A DNA stretch of 35,990 nt, from assembly GCA_029560875.1 (NCBI GenBank), contig JAKQKB010000063.1:1-35990 (forward strand). The letters are read 5' to 3'. The number at the start of each line of letters is the position of its first letter. Position 1 is the stretch's first letter. Shown one piece after another: positions 8,028 through 16,491 of the stretch. Position numbers and translations under genes: made by a program. The stretch comes from Bacteroidota bacterium. GTDB taxonomy: Bacteria; Bacteroidota; Bacteroidia; Bacteroidales; Tenuifilaceae. The notes below the pieces were generated by a model, which did not search any database, was not told the DNA's origin, and saw only the letters and a list, made by a program, of their open reading frames with translations.

Positions 8028-10560
8028 AATCATTGAGGCTCTTAAGGCATTTTTTGAAGGACAAGGTCTTTCTTCTTTGCTGGTAATAATTATCCTATTG
8101 CTTTTGTTTATTGGAGCTACAAAACCTGAAAATTTTCAAATTTATTTTGGGTTTATATGGAGGATTTTAGCACGTCCTTTTAAATCTTTAAGAAAACATT
8201 CAATTAAAAGTGATGTTGAAGGTCCTTGTACAAAGGCTTTAAAGAGTATTGCAAATGAGCTCCCCGACATTGATATTCCTGCTTTAACAATAAATTGGGT
8301 AAGTGAAGATAATTTAGAAACGGCACTCAAAGATGGTAAGGCAATAGTAAAATTAAAGTTTGAAGACAATCCAACAAAAAATATAGTTAAGGCAACTACA
8401 ATCTATGTTAAAGATGCTTTTCTTAAACACACCAAACCCTATATAAATGATAATTTTAGAAAGGCTTTAGATATTTCAGTTACCAAAAAAATTTTACTAA
8501 ATATTGAGAAAAACAGTTCAAATATCCTAGCAACATTTATTGATGAAAATACCTCTGAAAGTTCAGATGTTTTTGAGCGTTGTGAGTTAATCGAAGATAT
8601 TGATGATAAAGGCTTATTTACTCGAATTTTATTACGTGAGTTAGACCTCTTTGGCAAAAAGTTACATGGTAGAACTATAAAGGAAGAGTACAAAAGAGAA
8701 TCCGACGAGTTTCTTCGATTTGTTAATCAAATCTCAATACGAGAGTATGATGATGACACACCATTAGCATTTTCAAAACAAATATTAAAAGTTGGAATTG
8801 TCTTAGTCGCAAAGGAAGAAACATTTATAAATTACGGAATTAAACCATATTTAAGACGCATAAAACTTGGAATGTCTAAAGGAATCGAAAGCTTTTATCT
8901 ATTAGCTAGAGGTACAAGTGTTCCAATTCTACGAGAAGTAGCTAAACAACTTCTTAATACAGGCAATTTTATTTTAATAAACAAACCAAAGGAGTATTTT
9001 GATTTAAAAAATCGCTCTGCTATTTGTTATTGTATTCGCATAAACAGTGACAGTATACTCTCTAATACATTAAAAGACATTGGAAAAGCAATAGAAAATA
9101 AAACTCCAATTGCTGGAGTAATAACATATGTTCAAGAAAACTATCTAAAAATTGATATAAATGGAATTGAAGGTTATTTAAGGAAGGGGAATCTAAGTGT
9201 CATTGATATTCAAGATGCTAGGAGGTATTTTAAAGAAAACACTTATATAGAGGCTATTCCAATTGAAATTCAGGAAAACGGAATTGTAGAATTAAGTTTA
9301 AGAAATACTAAAAGTGACCCAAATAATATTTTAACAACTCAATATGAAATAGGTAAGAGAATAACTGGGAAAATTTCTTTTATTGAAGATTCTTTTGCTA
9401 CAATAGATTTAGGCTTGGATAAAATTGAAGGATTTGCTTTCCGAAAAGACTTGACCTATAGCAGATATGGTTTTCTACATAAATTATTTAATCTAGGTGA
9501 CGAATATGAATTTGATGTTCTTGGATATAATTTTGAGAGAGGTAATATTAGACTTCGTTTAGCAGACCTTAAAGACCCTTGGGATAGGATCTTTTATTCC
9601 AAAAATTCTGAAGTGGAGATGATTATTTGTAAAAAAGCCGCAAATTCTTTTGTAGGTGAAATTGCAGAGGGAATTGAAGCTATTCTTCCTTTCAGAGAAC
9701 TTTCATGGTCTGAGGATGATATTACATCTTTAAAGCAACAATTCAAACTAAATAATAAAGTTAAATGTTACGTTGACCTTGTTGATAAAGAAAAGAAAAT
9801 TGTCTTTGTAACACTTAAACATAAAAAAGAGAATCCATTCATTCAATTTTATAAAGTAAATCAAGGGAAAACATTTGATTTAATAGTAAATGAAGTCAAT
9901 TCATCTGGGATTGTTGGGCATATTATTGCCGATAAAACATACAGTGTATATGTCCCAAGCTATGAGACTACTTGGAATGGGACAAGTTACACCTACAAAG
10001 TTGGTAATCAATATCAGGTTCAAATTATAGGCACAGATAAATACAATACTAAACTACTTGGTTCTTTTAAACCGTTTATAAAACATCCACTGGCTGAATT
10101 TTCTAGTTCCTTTGAGATAGGTCAAGTTTTAAAACGACTTAAAGTTTGCGAATCAAACCAATGGGGGTTATTTTATATTATCAAGCATCAAAATAAAGAA
10201 ATTAAAGCTCTATTGCATCGTCGTGATATTGCTGATGGATATATCGAAGATTGTAAAATGCTTAAAAACGTTCTTGACGATATACCTTTATGTTTAGCCT
10301 TAATTGATTTGGAAAATAATCGTGTCGCATTAAGTTTAAAAAACTTACTTGCAATGAATATAGAACGAATTGAGAATTTCGAATATGAAAAGACCTATTC
10401 CGGGCATATTATAGCTTTGAACAAAAAGGATTATCATGTTTTGATTAAAGGTGCGTGGGTACTAGGGAAACTAGAATCTAGTAAACGATATAATTTGGGG
10501 GATTCTGTTGTTGTTAGACCAATAGCAAAAAATCGTGAATTGATATTAACTGATGAATAG
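8020..10560 (+). CDS. cassette 3 membrane-anchored protein with about six S1-like RNA-binding repeats
   Basis: An 846-residue protein. One N-terminal membrane helix lies at about residues 18-33 (SLLVIIILLLLFIGA), followed by about 320 residues of unrecognised sequence. From about residue 360 to the end come roughly six S1/OB-fold-like repeats of about 80 residues. The clearest are AGVITYVQENYLKIDINGIE...GYLRKGNLS, GKISFIEDSFATIDLG...GFAFRKDL, and NSFVGEIAEGIEAILPFREL. S1 repeats bind RNA in ribosomal protein S1 and related factors, so an RNA-related role at the inner membrane is inferred. The start at 8020 is chosen for its coupling overlap with the zinc-ribbon gene; an in-frame ATG 24 bases upstream lies inside that gene. 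It occupies the largest cassette of the array. Confidence 0.72.
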   Translation: MNKIIEALKAFFEGQGLSSLLVIIILLLLFIGATKPENFQIYFGFIWRILARPFKSLRKHSIKSDVEGPCTKALKSIANELPDIDIPALTINWVSEDNLETALKDGKAIVKLKFEDNPTKNIVKATTIYVKDAFLKHTKPYINDNFRKALDISVTKKILLNIEKNSSNILATFIDENTSESSDVFERCELIEDIDDKGLFTRILLRELDLFGKKLHGRTIKEEYKRESDEFLRFVNQISIREYDDDTPLAFSKQILKVGIVLVAKEETFINYGIKPYLRRIKLGMSKGIESFYLLARGTSVPILREVAKQLLNTGNFILINKPKEYFDLKNRSAICYCIRINSDSILSNTLKDIGKAIENKTPIAGVITYVQENYLKIDINGIEGYLRKGNLSVIDIQDARRYFKENTYIEAIPIEIQENGIVELSLRNTKSDPNNILTTQYEIGKRITGKISFIEDSFATIDLGLDKIEGFAFRKDLTYSRYGFLHKLFNLGDEYEFDVLGYNFERGNIRLRLADLKDPWDRIFYSKNSEVEMIICKKAANSFVGEIAEGIEAILPFRELSWSEDDITSLKQQFKLNNKVKCYVDLVDKEKKIVFVTLKHKKENPFIQFYKVNQGKTFDLIVNEVNSSGIVGHIIADKTYSVYVPSYETTWNGTSYTYKVGNQYQVQIIGTDKYNTKLLGSFKPFIKHPLAEFSSSFEIGQVLKRLKVCESNQWGLFYIIKHQNKEIKALLHRRDIADGYIEDCKMLKNVLDDIPLCLALIDLENNRVALSLKNLLAMNIERIENFEYEKTYSGHIIALNKKDYHVLIKGAWVLGKLESSKRYNLGDSVVVRPIAKNRELILTDE

Positions 10561-10707
10561 CTCATGTCTATCAAGCACATTGGCTGGTCGCTCAAAAAAG
10601 TCAACACTCATCCAAAACCAGCCAAAGAGCTTGCCTACCCAAACGCACGGCAAACTGAAACAGAGTAGCAAATTGAAAGATAAAATGACGGAAAACAAAG
10701 AACACCA

Positions 10708-10843
10708 GGCGGTAACAAGCGGTATAGTTAATTGCCGGTGTAGTGCGTATTTGAGGGGCACAGCTCGTATCAAAAGCAGTTGTAACTTGACAGGTAAGTG
10801 CTTCGAAATCGGCAACTAACCATACCGCCGTCCGTTACCTGCT
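10708..10843 (+). other. attC3
   Basis: R'' GGCGGTAAC (10708-10716) is the exact reverse complement of GTTACCGCC opening cassette 3. R' is GTTACCT (10834-10840). The arms AAGCGGTATAGTTAATTGCC and GGCAACTAACCATACCGCC pair. About 145 bases between the S1 gene and this site have no convincing gene. Confidence 0.87.
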
Positions 10844-10903
10844 ATGTTAGAAAGACGACCGTGCATAACAACAACAACGACACGTTTTGGCGGACTGACA
10901 TTC

Positions 10904-10911
10904 TACTTTTG
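10904..10911 (+). promoter_or_regulatory. possible cassette 4 promoter -7 box
   Basis: TACTTTTG fits TAnnTTTG, 62 bases before the ATG at 10973. A TTTTG lies upstream (10885-10889) but only 14 bases away instead of the usual 19-21, so the promoter call is tentative. Confidence 0.35.
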
Positions 10912-10972
10912 CAGGGAAAGGGGGAAGCTGAAAACCGATTAGAGTAGGCACTAACAATTAAAACCATAAAAT

Positions 10973-11203
10973 ATGGGACAAATGATTAACAGGGGCAAAG
11001 AAATAATCCGTATAAGCCCCAAACAACAAAACAAACTTGAGTATTCCACCAATGACGGTAGGACTTGGAATACTCGTTATTCAGGCAGCTCTTATGGAGA
11101 CTTTCAAGACTTAACGGACAATGGCAAAGAAATTTTGGGTCAAACAACAAAAGGACTTTACTACTCTACTAATGACGGAAGAACTTGGAATAAGAGAAGC
11201 TAA
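10973..11203 (+). CDS. cassette 4 small protein with two YSTNDGRTWN repeats
   Basis: A 76-residue protein without a signal peptide or membrane segment. The motif YSTNDGRTWN occurs twice (about residues 24-33 and 64-73). It resembles the Asp-box (BNR) SxDxGxTW motif of beta-propeller blades, but a whole propeller needs more repeats, so this may be a blade pair or an assembling peptide. A perfect 19-bp hairpin follows immediately. It shares cassette 4 with the nuclease-like gene. Function unknown. Confidence 0.6.
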   Translation: MGQMINRGKEIIRISPKQQNKLEYSTNDGRTWNTRYSGSSYGDFQDLTDNGKEILGQTTKGLYYSTNDGRTWNKRS

Positions 11204-11205
11204 AA

Positions 11206-11247
11206 GACAAATGTAAAAGCGGTGCAAGCACCGCTTTTACATTTGTC
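11206..11247 (+). terminator. perfect hairpin inside cassette 4
   Basis: A 19-bp perfect stem, GACAAATGTAAAAGCGGTG, with a 4-base loop (CAAG) starts two bases after the stop of the YSTNDGRTWN gene. The 3' arm contains TTTT but no T-run follows the stem, so it could be a terminator, an mRNA-stabilising hairpin or a regulatory structure before the nuclease gene at 11284. Confidence 0.65.
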
Positions 11248-11283
11248 ATTGATTTTATAAATAAATTTCTAATAACAAATAAA

Positions 11284-12309
11284 ATGAATTATTGGCTTCA
11301 TAGAATTTCCCACGTAGCGGAGTTATCTTATCCTTTGTTAGACAAAGGATACCTAACTATTGGATTTTCAGATTTTACAAATAGTGAAATAGTTGACAAG
11401 GTTTTAGCAAACGATTGGAATTATTTTAATGGACAGTTTCAGGAAATGTGGGGAACAGTTCCAAGAACAAGACATAATCTTTGGAATTTTTTAAAAATGT
11501 CAAAAGGTGACATTGTAATAATCCCAAGTTGGGGTACTTTTTTTGTTTGTGAAATCACGGACGAAAGACCTTTGTTAATTGGCGAGACTTTCTCTGAAGG
11601 ACTTAAATCTTGGGGCGACAAATCAGTCTCTACAAATGGTACGCACTTAATTTCTGAAAATGGGAAAGCATACGATTTAGGTTTTGCACGAAAAGTAAAA
11701 GTCATTTACAGACAAATTTCAAGAGACAAGTTTGCCGATGCAAAGCTTACCTCAAGAATGAAAATAAGACAAACCAATGCTTCAATCAATGATTTAAAAA
11801 ACAGCATAGAAAAAAGTATAGAAAATTATAAGGTCAATAAGCCAATTCATTTACATTCAATAATTATAGACAAAACTGCAAATCTTGTCTTGGATGCAAT
11901 AAAAAACGAATTGAACCCAGACAAATTTGAGAAATTGGTAAAAACATACTTCAAGACCATTGGAGCAAATGAAGTTTCAATTCCTGCTAAAAATGAAAGT
12001 AACAAAGAAGGTGATGCAGACATTGTGGCTGTTTTTGAAAACATAAAATTAATCATTTACACTCAAGCCAAATTTCAAAAAGGACAAATTAGTGAGTGGG
12101 GAATAACTCAAATTTTAGATTATAAGACAAACAAAGAAAGTATAGATGACGGCTACAATAAAGTTGCTTGGGTAATAACGACAGCTAACACCTTCAATGA
12201 AAAGGCAGAAAATCTTGCAAAGGAAAATGAAATTCAATTAATAAATGGACTTGAATTTTCCAAAATGTTGTTGAATGTTGGGATTAACTTATTGAATACG
12301 AACCTATAA
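11284..12309 (+). CDS. cassette 4 Mrr-like PD-(D/E)xK nuclease with an N-terminal possible PUA-like domain
   Basis: A 341-residue protein. The C-terminal half reads as an Mrr_cat-type restriction endonuclease domain: helix DKFEKLVKTYFKTIGANEV, then D246 in GDADIVAVFE, then Q261-A-K263 in YTQAKF, fitting the D...QxK variant of PD-(D/E)xK. The N-terminal about 100 residues (KGYLTIGFSDF, LKMSKGDIVIIPSWGTFFVCEI) look like a PUA/EVE-type fold that in other type IV enzymes reads modified bases; that assignment is an inference. No methyltransferase is in the cassette, which favours a methylation-dependent or stand-alone defence nuclease. It ends 14 bases before attC4. Confidence 0.72.
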   Translation: MNYWLHRISHVAELSYPLLDKGYLTIGFSDFTNSEIVDKVLANDWNYFNGQFQEMWGTVPRTRHNLWNFLKMSKGDIVIIPSWGTFFVCEITDERPLLIGETFSEGLKSWGDKSVSTNGTHLISENGKAYDLGFARKVKVIYRQISRDKFADAKLTSRMKIRQTNASINDLKNSIEKSIENYKVNKPIHLHSIIIDKTANLVLDAIKNELNPDKFEKLVKTYFKTIGANEVSIPAKNESNKEGDADIVAVFENIKLIIYTQAKFQKGQISEWGITQILDYKTNKESIDDGYNKVAWVITTANTFNEKAENLAKENEIQLINGLEFSKMLLNVGINLLNTNL

Positions 12310-12323
12310 TGACAAGAAACACA

Positions 12324-12458
12324 GCAGGTAACAGCACCTACCCAAAAGTGGCGGTTCAGTGGTTAAATCAAGCTTTGTGCTTCTATCAAAGTTTCTGCTT
12401 GGTTGACAGTGAAGTGCTCCGAAATCCCCAACATTTCATACCGCCGACCGTTATGGGC
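12324..12458 (+). other. attC4
   Basis: R'' GCAGGTAAC (12324-12332) is the exact reverse complement of GTTACCTGC opening cassette 4. R' is GTTATGG (12450-12456). The arms are less well paired than in attC1-3. Confidence 0.8.
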
Positions 12459-12464
12459 AATAAT

Positions 12465-13115
12465 ATGAAGACTATGAAACATTTTTTGTTAATAAGCATT
12501 ATCTTAATGATTAGTTGCACTTCTAATCAGAACACGATTATTGTTGAAGAATCTAGAGTAAATACAATAAAAAGTGAAACTAAATCTGAGATTAATGAAG
12601 AAAAATCCTTTGAAGATGATAATCATGATTTAGTAGTAAAACTGAAAAATTCGACAATCAGAGTAAACATAAAAACAGACACTCTATATATTTTTAATGA
12701 GTCTGACACATTGAAGAAAATAACAAGTAATGAATTAGCATACGTTGATGGTTATAACTTTTTTCATTATAACAACAATCTTTTCTTTAAAGTACAAATA
12801 ACATATTACGGGACAGGATATAATAACTTTGATTATCTCTTTATTGTTGATACGATTAACTGTAGATTAGATAGCGTTGAAATTGAATACGCATCTAGTT
12901 ATTACCAGAAATACTTAGAAAAAGGAAAAGGGATTTGGAAAGGAGAAGGAAGACAATATAGAACGAATCAAATTTCAGGAATATTTCAAATATATAATGA
13001 CTCTGATGCAAATTGTTGTCCAACAGGAGGTTTTGTAAAAGTAAGATACATAATCGAAAAAATAAATGACAGATACAAAATGCATCAAGATACATGTATT
13101 TATGAGAAGTTATAA
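12465..13115 (+). CDS. cassette 5 lipoprotein of unknown function
   Basis: A 216-residue predicted lipoprotein with signal MKTMKHFLLISIILMISC, lipidated Cys18. The reading frame is open further upstream, but that part covers attC4, so the start is placed at ATG 12465, 15 bases after the opening GTT; ATG 12474 is an alternative. The mature part is acidic near its N-terminus (KSEINEEKSFEDDNHD) and then shows beta-strand-like sequence with many Tyr and Asp, plus ANCCPTGGF near the C-terminus. It stops 5 bases before attC5. No family recognised. Confidence 0.7.
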   Translation: MKTMKHFLLISIILMISCTSNQNTIIVEESRVNTIKSETKSEINEEKSFEDDNHDLVVKLKNSTIRVNIKTDTLYIFNESDTLKKITSNELAYVDGYNFFHYNNNLFFKVQITYYGTGYNNFDYLFIVDTINCRLDSVEIEYASSYYQKYLEKGKGIWKGEGRQYRTNQISGIFQIYNDSDANCCPTGGFVKVRYIIEKINDRYKMHQDTCIYEKL

Positions 13116-13120
13116 ATTAC

Positions 13121-13259
13121 TGCCCCTAACAGGTGGTTTAGCCTACTGGGGCTGATTTGCAGGTACGAAAGTTTTTAGTAATTTAGTATGTTTTTAACAT
13201 GGGATGACGCCGCTGGCTATTAACTTCCCAGCGTAAGCAACTGCCGACCGTTATGGGAA
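13121..13259 (+). other. attC5
   Basis: R'' TGCCCCTAAC (13121-13130) is the reverse complement, with one change, of GTTATGGGCA opening cassette 5. R' is GTTATGG (13250-13256), nearly the same as in attC4. Confidence 0.8.
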
Positions 13260-13474
13260 ATTTATGAAACTTGAATGTAAGCATCCAAAAGGAATACTGA
13301 CACTAGATTGAATTTAATAAAAAAATAATTTCAATTCACTAGTAATGTATTACATACAAAAATTTATTTTTACAATAATCAATATTAAGTTTAAATTTTG
13401 GATTTTATATTTCATATGTTATATTTGTATTAAATTTCTTTATACTAATGTTTAACTTTAAAACTGTTTAATTT
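13260..13474 (+). promoter_or_regulatory. cassette 6 leader with a -33/-7 promoter at 13396-13427
   Basis: TTTTG (13396-13400), 19 bases, then TATATTTG (13420-13427) matches the Bacteroidota -33/-7 promoter with ideal spacing, about 47 bases before the ATG at 13475. This cassette therefore probably carries its own promoter. The rest of the AT-rich leader has no ORF. Confidence 0.65.
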
Positions 13475-14077
13475 ATGAGAGCACGTTATTTTTTATTGTT
13501 TTTAGTATTTTTTATTACCCTTCAATCCTGTGAAAAAGTCGAATCACCTCAAAAACCAATGAGCAAAAAGGAAGCGTTAACAAATCTCGAAAAGAGTTTA
13601 GCTAACTTCAATTCCCAGAAATTAAAAAGTATTCTCATAGAAAAATCGTCCAAAACAAATGCTGATGAAGAAATTGCTATTGCATTACAACCAATACTAA
13701 ATAATAGCAAATTGGTGCTTAATGCTTATGAAATAGATTATAACAAAGAGTTTCAGTCAGTTAACGATCCACAAATAATTATAACAAGTTTAGTTCTTCT
13801 AACCTTAGAAAAAGAATTTCAAGTAATTGATTCCAATGGCTCTTCAAAAATAAAATTATTGAACAACTCGAAAGGTGCTTGGGACTGGGCAATGGAAGCA
13901 ATTGGTGTTGCGGCAGTTGCGGAATTAATATCATCAATTGGTTCATCAGCAGCCATTCAGGCCTCAAGAACTTTAATCTTAAAAACTGTTGGAAAAATTG
14001 CCAGCCGCTATGCAGGCTGGATTGGAGCAGCAATTATGGTGGCAGATTTCGCTGAATGTATGGCAACTGGAGATTAA
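13475..14077 (+). CDS. cassette 6 lipoprotein with a Gly/Ala-rich hydrophobic C-terminus
   Basis: A 200-residue protein with a lipoprotein signal (LVFFITLQSC, Cys19). The middle about 110 residues are charged and helical. The last about 65 residues are rich in Gly, Ala, Ser and Ile (WAMEAIGVAAVAELISSIG, then RYAGWIGAAIMVADFAECM), resembling membrane-inserting bacteriocin-like or glycine-zipper peptides. It has its own promoter (13396-13427). A two-TM small protein starts 11 bases after the stop, a toxin/immunity-like layout, but this reading is inference. No family recognised. Confidence 0.7.
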   Translation: MRARYFLLFLVFFITLQSCEKVESPQKPMSKKEALTNLEKSLANFNSQKLKSILIEKSSKTNADEEIAIALQPILNNSKLVLNAYEIDYNKEFQSVNDPQIIITSLVLLTLEKEFQVIDSNGSSKIKLLNNSKGAWDWAMEAIGVAAVAELISSIGSSAAIQASRTLILKTVGKIASRYAGWIGAAIMVADFAECMATGD

Positions 14078-14088
14078 TTTTTAGAATT

Positions 14089-14268
14089 ATGTGGGATAAA
14101 ATTATATTATTAATAATTTCACTTACAATAGTGATATCTATAGTTGGTTTATTTTATATTGTCATTAAAAAACCTAACGACGAAATAAAAATAAAAACTC
14201 GCACACTTTTAATTGCTATTATTGCCATAGGACTTCTTCTAATAAAGTCTTATCTTGCCAAAATATAA
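14089..14268 (+). CDS. cassette 6 small two-helix membrane protein
   Basis: A 59-residue protein beginning MWDKIILLIISLTIVISIVG at ATG 14089. One membrane helix spans about residues 4-26, a charged loop (KKPNDEIKIKTR) follows, and a second helix spans about 38-55. The size and its position right after the Gly/Ala-rich lipoprotein would suit an immunity or partner protein. A strong terminator follows nine bases after the stop, closing a two-gene unit. Function unknown. Confidence 0.6.
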   Translation: MWDKIILLIISLTIVISIVGLFYIVIKKPNDEIKIKTRTLLIAIIAIGLLLIKSYLAKI

Positions 14269-14276
14269 TTAAAAAC

Positions 14277-14311
14277 AAAGAAAGATGCTCCACTTTAAAG
14301 CATCTTTCTTT
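14277..14311 (+). terminator. terminator of the cassette 6 two-gene unit
   Basis: A 13-bp perfect stem AAAGAAAGATGCT/AGCATCTTTCTTT with a 9-base loop; T residues lie in and after the 3' arm. It lies directly after the small membrane gene. Confidence 0.8.
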
Positions 14312-14400
14312 ATTAAGTTTCTTTCAAATTAACTCATTATAAATAGAATCCCGAAACCCTTATCTTTATTTAATTAATTATTTGTTATCGGCTGAAACTG

Positions 14401-14533
14401 CTTATAACAAAGTATTAATTTTATTTGGGCAAATTTTTTTTGCAGGGTTCATCCCTTTTATTAATTTTACACTCGAATGATGACACCGTTGGAGGTAACT
14501 CCCAAACAAAATAAACACTCGACCGTTAGCACC
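14401..14533 (+). other. attC6 (degenerate R'')
   Basis: R' GTTAGCA (14525-14531) is clear. The R'' TTATAAC (14402-14408) only partly complements GTTATGGGAA opening cassette 6. The arms ATTTTATTTGGG and CCCAAACAAAAT pair well. Confidence 0.65.
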
Positions 14534-14563
14534 AAGTGTAAAAAACGAAATAAGTAACGATAT

Positions 14564-15034
14564 ATGAAAACAGAAAAGACATTTTGTAAAGTTTCGATTC
14601 AGGAGATGTTTCTACTTATGGGATTAATGCTTATTCTATTTAACGGTTTGATTTTCACGTTTACATTTATAACAGGTAGTCCCAGATTATTGGTTTACGA
14701 TACATCTTGGATTATACAATTTGGATTTCCAATTCTTTTCTCGATTATTTGGACATCAATAAATCGGAATGGATTTTTAAGAATTTCGGAATTTAATGAC
14801 TCAACGCTATTGACTGCAAAAATAGAATCAATTATGACCAAAAGTTATAATAGATTTGACTCGGAAACTGGTAATATAGAGTATTTGAAAAAGACAAAAT
14901 TGGCTAGATTTTTCAATTACTTTTTTAGAGAAAATATTAAAATTGAGAAGACTAAAGAAGAAATTGTCATTTTTGCAAAGAAAAATATTCTTGACACGAT
15001 AGAATTGAAAATCAAAAATGTTAGAACAAATTAA
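14564..15034 (+). CDS. cassette 7 two-helix membrane protein of unknown function
   Basis: A 156-residue protein with two N-terminal membrane helices (about residues 13-36 and 47-66: MFLLMGLMLILFNGLIFTF and IIQFGFPILFSIIW). A cytosolic, Lys-rich C-terminal half follows (EKTKEEIVIFAKKNILDTIE). It starts 38 bases after the opening GTT and ends 8 bases before attC7. No promoter stands out in the short leader, so expression may depend on upstream transcription. I do not recognise the family. Confidence 0.65.
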   Translation: MKTEKTFCKVSIQEMFLLMGLMLILFNGLIFTFTFITGSPRLLVYDTSWIIQFGFPILFSIIWTSINRNGFLRISEFNDSTLLTAKIESIMTKSYNRFDSETGNIEYLKKTKLARFFNYFFRENIKIEKTKEEIVIFAKKNILDTIELKIKNVRTN

Positions 15035-15042
15035 AAACACCT

Positions 15043-15178
15043 GGTGCTAACAGTGGCTCAAAAAAAATGCAGGGTGAAGGAATACTCAAACTTTTGTACT
15101 AATTTTAAACATTATTAACGGCGGATTGTGAAACATGGCGAAAACCCGCACTTTTTTTAGCCACAACAGTTGGCAGCA
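15043..15178 (+). other. attC7
   Basis: R'' GGTGCTAAC (15043-15051) is the exact reverse complement of GTTAGCACC opening cassette 7. R' is GTTGGCA (15169-15175), a good match to GTTRRRY. The arms AGTGGCTCAAAAAAAATGC and GCACTTTTTTTAGCCAC pair nearly perfectly. Confidence 0.88.
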
Positions 15179-15252
15179 AGTAGAAGCATACTACACAATA
15201 AGATAGATAGTTACATCATACTCCACTTAATAAATCAAACAAAATATAAAAA

Positions 15253-15930
15253 ATGAAACACCAGACCATCTTTCTGATTTTGAGTTGCATTATTTTATCA
15301 TCCTGCACAGCAACCAAACTTTTAACATCAAATGTCCAACCTACTGAAGTTACTAATCTTAAACTCCTTGAACCTTATTCCTATATTTCGATGATAAAAA
15401 AGGGTAATAGGGGACAATTAGATGACAGTATATCATCAATTTCAAAACAACTAAATATCAATGTTTTGAAAAGTTTCAATGGACAGATTCCAATTACAGG
15501 GGATATTATCCTGATTGACTCTACAATTAACAAAGATCTGGAGAAAGAATGCGAAAATTTAATTCTGACTGCTGAAAGAAACAAGAATATTTCAAATCTT
15601 AAAATAACGCCTACTCTTGATAAAATACTAGAGGCAAATGACACAAGATTTGGTTTGATTATTATCTGCACAGGCTTTACCAGACTAAAAGGAAACTATG
15701 GTAAAGAAATTGCAAAAGGAGCTGCACTAGGTATATTAACTTTAGGGATGTATTATCAAATTCCAGTAAAAGCCTATTCGACTATATATGCTATGATTGT
15801 CGATTCAAAAGAAGATAACGTTGCATTTTATAGAAAGTCATTTAAGCAAGATCTTGAACCACTAGATCAAGAAGTCTTGACAAATCAATATAAGAAAATT
15901 TTTGAAGGATATTTCTGGACAACTAAATGA
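15253..15930 (+). CDS. cassette 8 lipoprotein of unknown function
   Basis: A 225-residue predicted lipoprotein: signal MKHQTIFLILSCIILSSC, lipidated Cys18, followed by TATKLL. A small Gly/Ala-rich hydrophobic patch near residues 150-170 (GKEIAKGAALGILTLGMYYQ) could touch a membrane or line an oligomer. The rest is mixed alpha/beta. The gene begins 83 bases after the cassette opens and ends 7 bases before attC8. No family recognised with confidence; an outer membrane assembly or surface role would be a guess. Confidence 0.7.
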   Translation: MKHQTIFLILSCIILSSCTATKLLTSNVQPTEVTNLKLLEPYSYISMIKKGNRGQLDDSISSISKQLNINVLKSFNGQIPITGDIILIDSTINKDLEKECENLILTAERNKNISNLKITPTLDKILEANDTRFGLIIICTGFTRLKGNYGKEIAKGAALGILTLGMYYQIPVKAYSTIYAMIVDSKEDNVAFYRKSFKQDLEPLDQEVLTNQYKKIFEGYFWTTK

Positions 15931-15936
15931 TTGCCA

Positions 15937-16070
15937 GCTGCTAACAAACGGTATAGGTCATGGCTATCTTTTGTAACCACTGGAGCTTTGTAAACGAAAT
16001 TAAACTTTGTATACCACGACAGGAAAATGTCTTTTAGTCGCCACGACCCATACCGTCAACTGTTGACATT
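15937..16070 (+). other. attC8
   Basis: R'' GCTGCTAAC (15937-15945) matches, with one change, the complement of GTTGGCAGC opening cassette 8. R' is GTTGACA (16062-16068). The arms AACGGTATAGGTCATGGC and GCCACGACCCATACCGT pair. Confidence 0.83.
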
Positions 16071-16116
16071 CATTGTAAAAGTAACCTGCTAATTATAAAA
16101 ATCATCATAGATTAAA

Positions 16117-16491
16117 ATGATTAACATGAAACGAAATGTAACTAGGAAAATAATTGGTGGATTAAGTTTGACATCTGCAATGTTTGTATTTCAAGCATGC
16201 TATGGTACACCTCAGGATTTTGGGCTGGATATATTAATTGAAGGTCAAGTAAAATCAAAGACATCAGGTTTGCCAATTAAAGGAATAAAAGTTTCAGTTG
16301 CCGACAATGTACAATATGAGGTGACTGATGAAGAAGGCAAGTTTTCATTTTATACAGAAATTCTTGAAGGATTAACACTACATTTTCAAGATATTGATTC
16401 CACTCAAAACGGACGTTATATTGATAAGGATACTGTATTGACAGATTTAAAAGAGAATATTTACTTAGATATAGCTTTGGAAGAAAAATAA
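16117..16491 (+). CDS. cassette 9 rSAM-associated putative lipoprotein
   Basis: A 124-residue lipoprotein (signal to MFVFQAC, Cys28; ATG 16126 is an alternative start). The mature part has a carboxypeptidase-regulatory-like beta-sandwich signature: EGQVKSKTSGLPIKGIKVSV, then VTDEEGKFSFYT. Its stop TAA is directly followed by the ATG of the radical SAM gene (zero bases between). This matches the small lipoprotein of the rSAM/lipoprotein system described as protein-family pairs in Bacteroidota (TIGR04134-type, from memory). It may be the substrate or the delivery partner of the radical SAM enzyme; the modification is not known. Confidence 0.75.
   Translation: MINMKRNVTRKIIGGLSLTSAMFVFQACYGTPQDFGLDILIEGQVKSKTSGLPIKGIKVSVADNVQYEVTDEEGKFSFYTEILEGLTLHFQDIDSTQNGRYIDKDTVLTDLKENIYLDIALEEK

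Noticed and set aside
10553..10819. 88-codon frame after the S1-repeat gene
   Set aside because: It overlaps attC3 and the end of the S1 gene; its composition follows the attC arms rather than a protein.
12309..12464. N-terminal extension of the cassette 5 lipoprotein
   Set aside because: The extra 52 codons would translate attC4, and the lipoprotein signal starts only at 12465.
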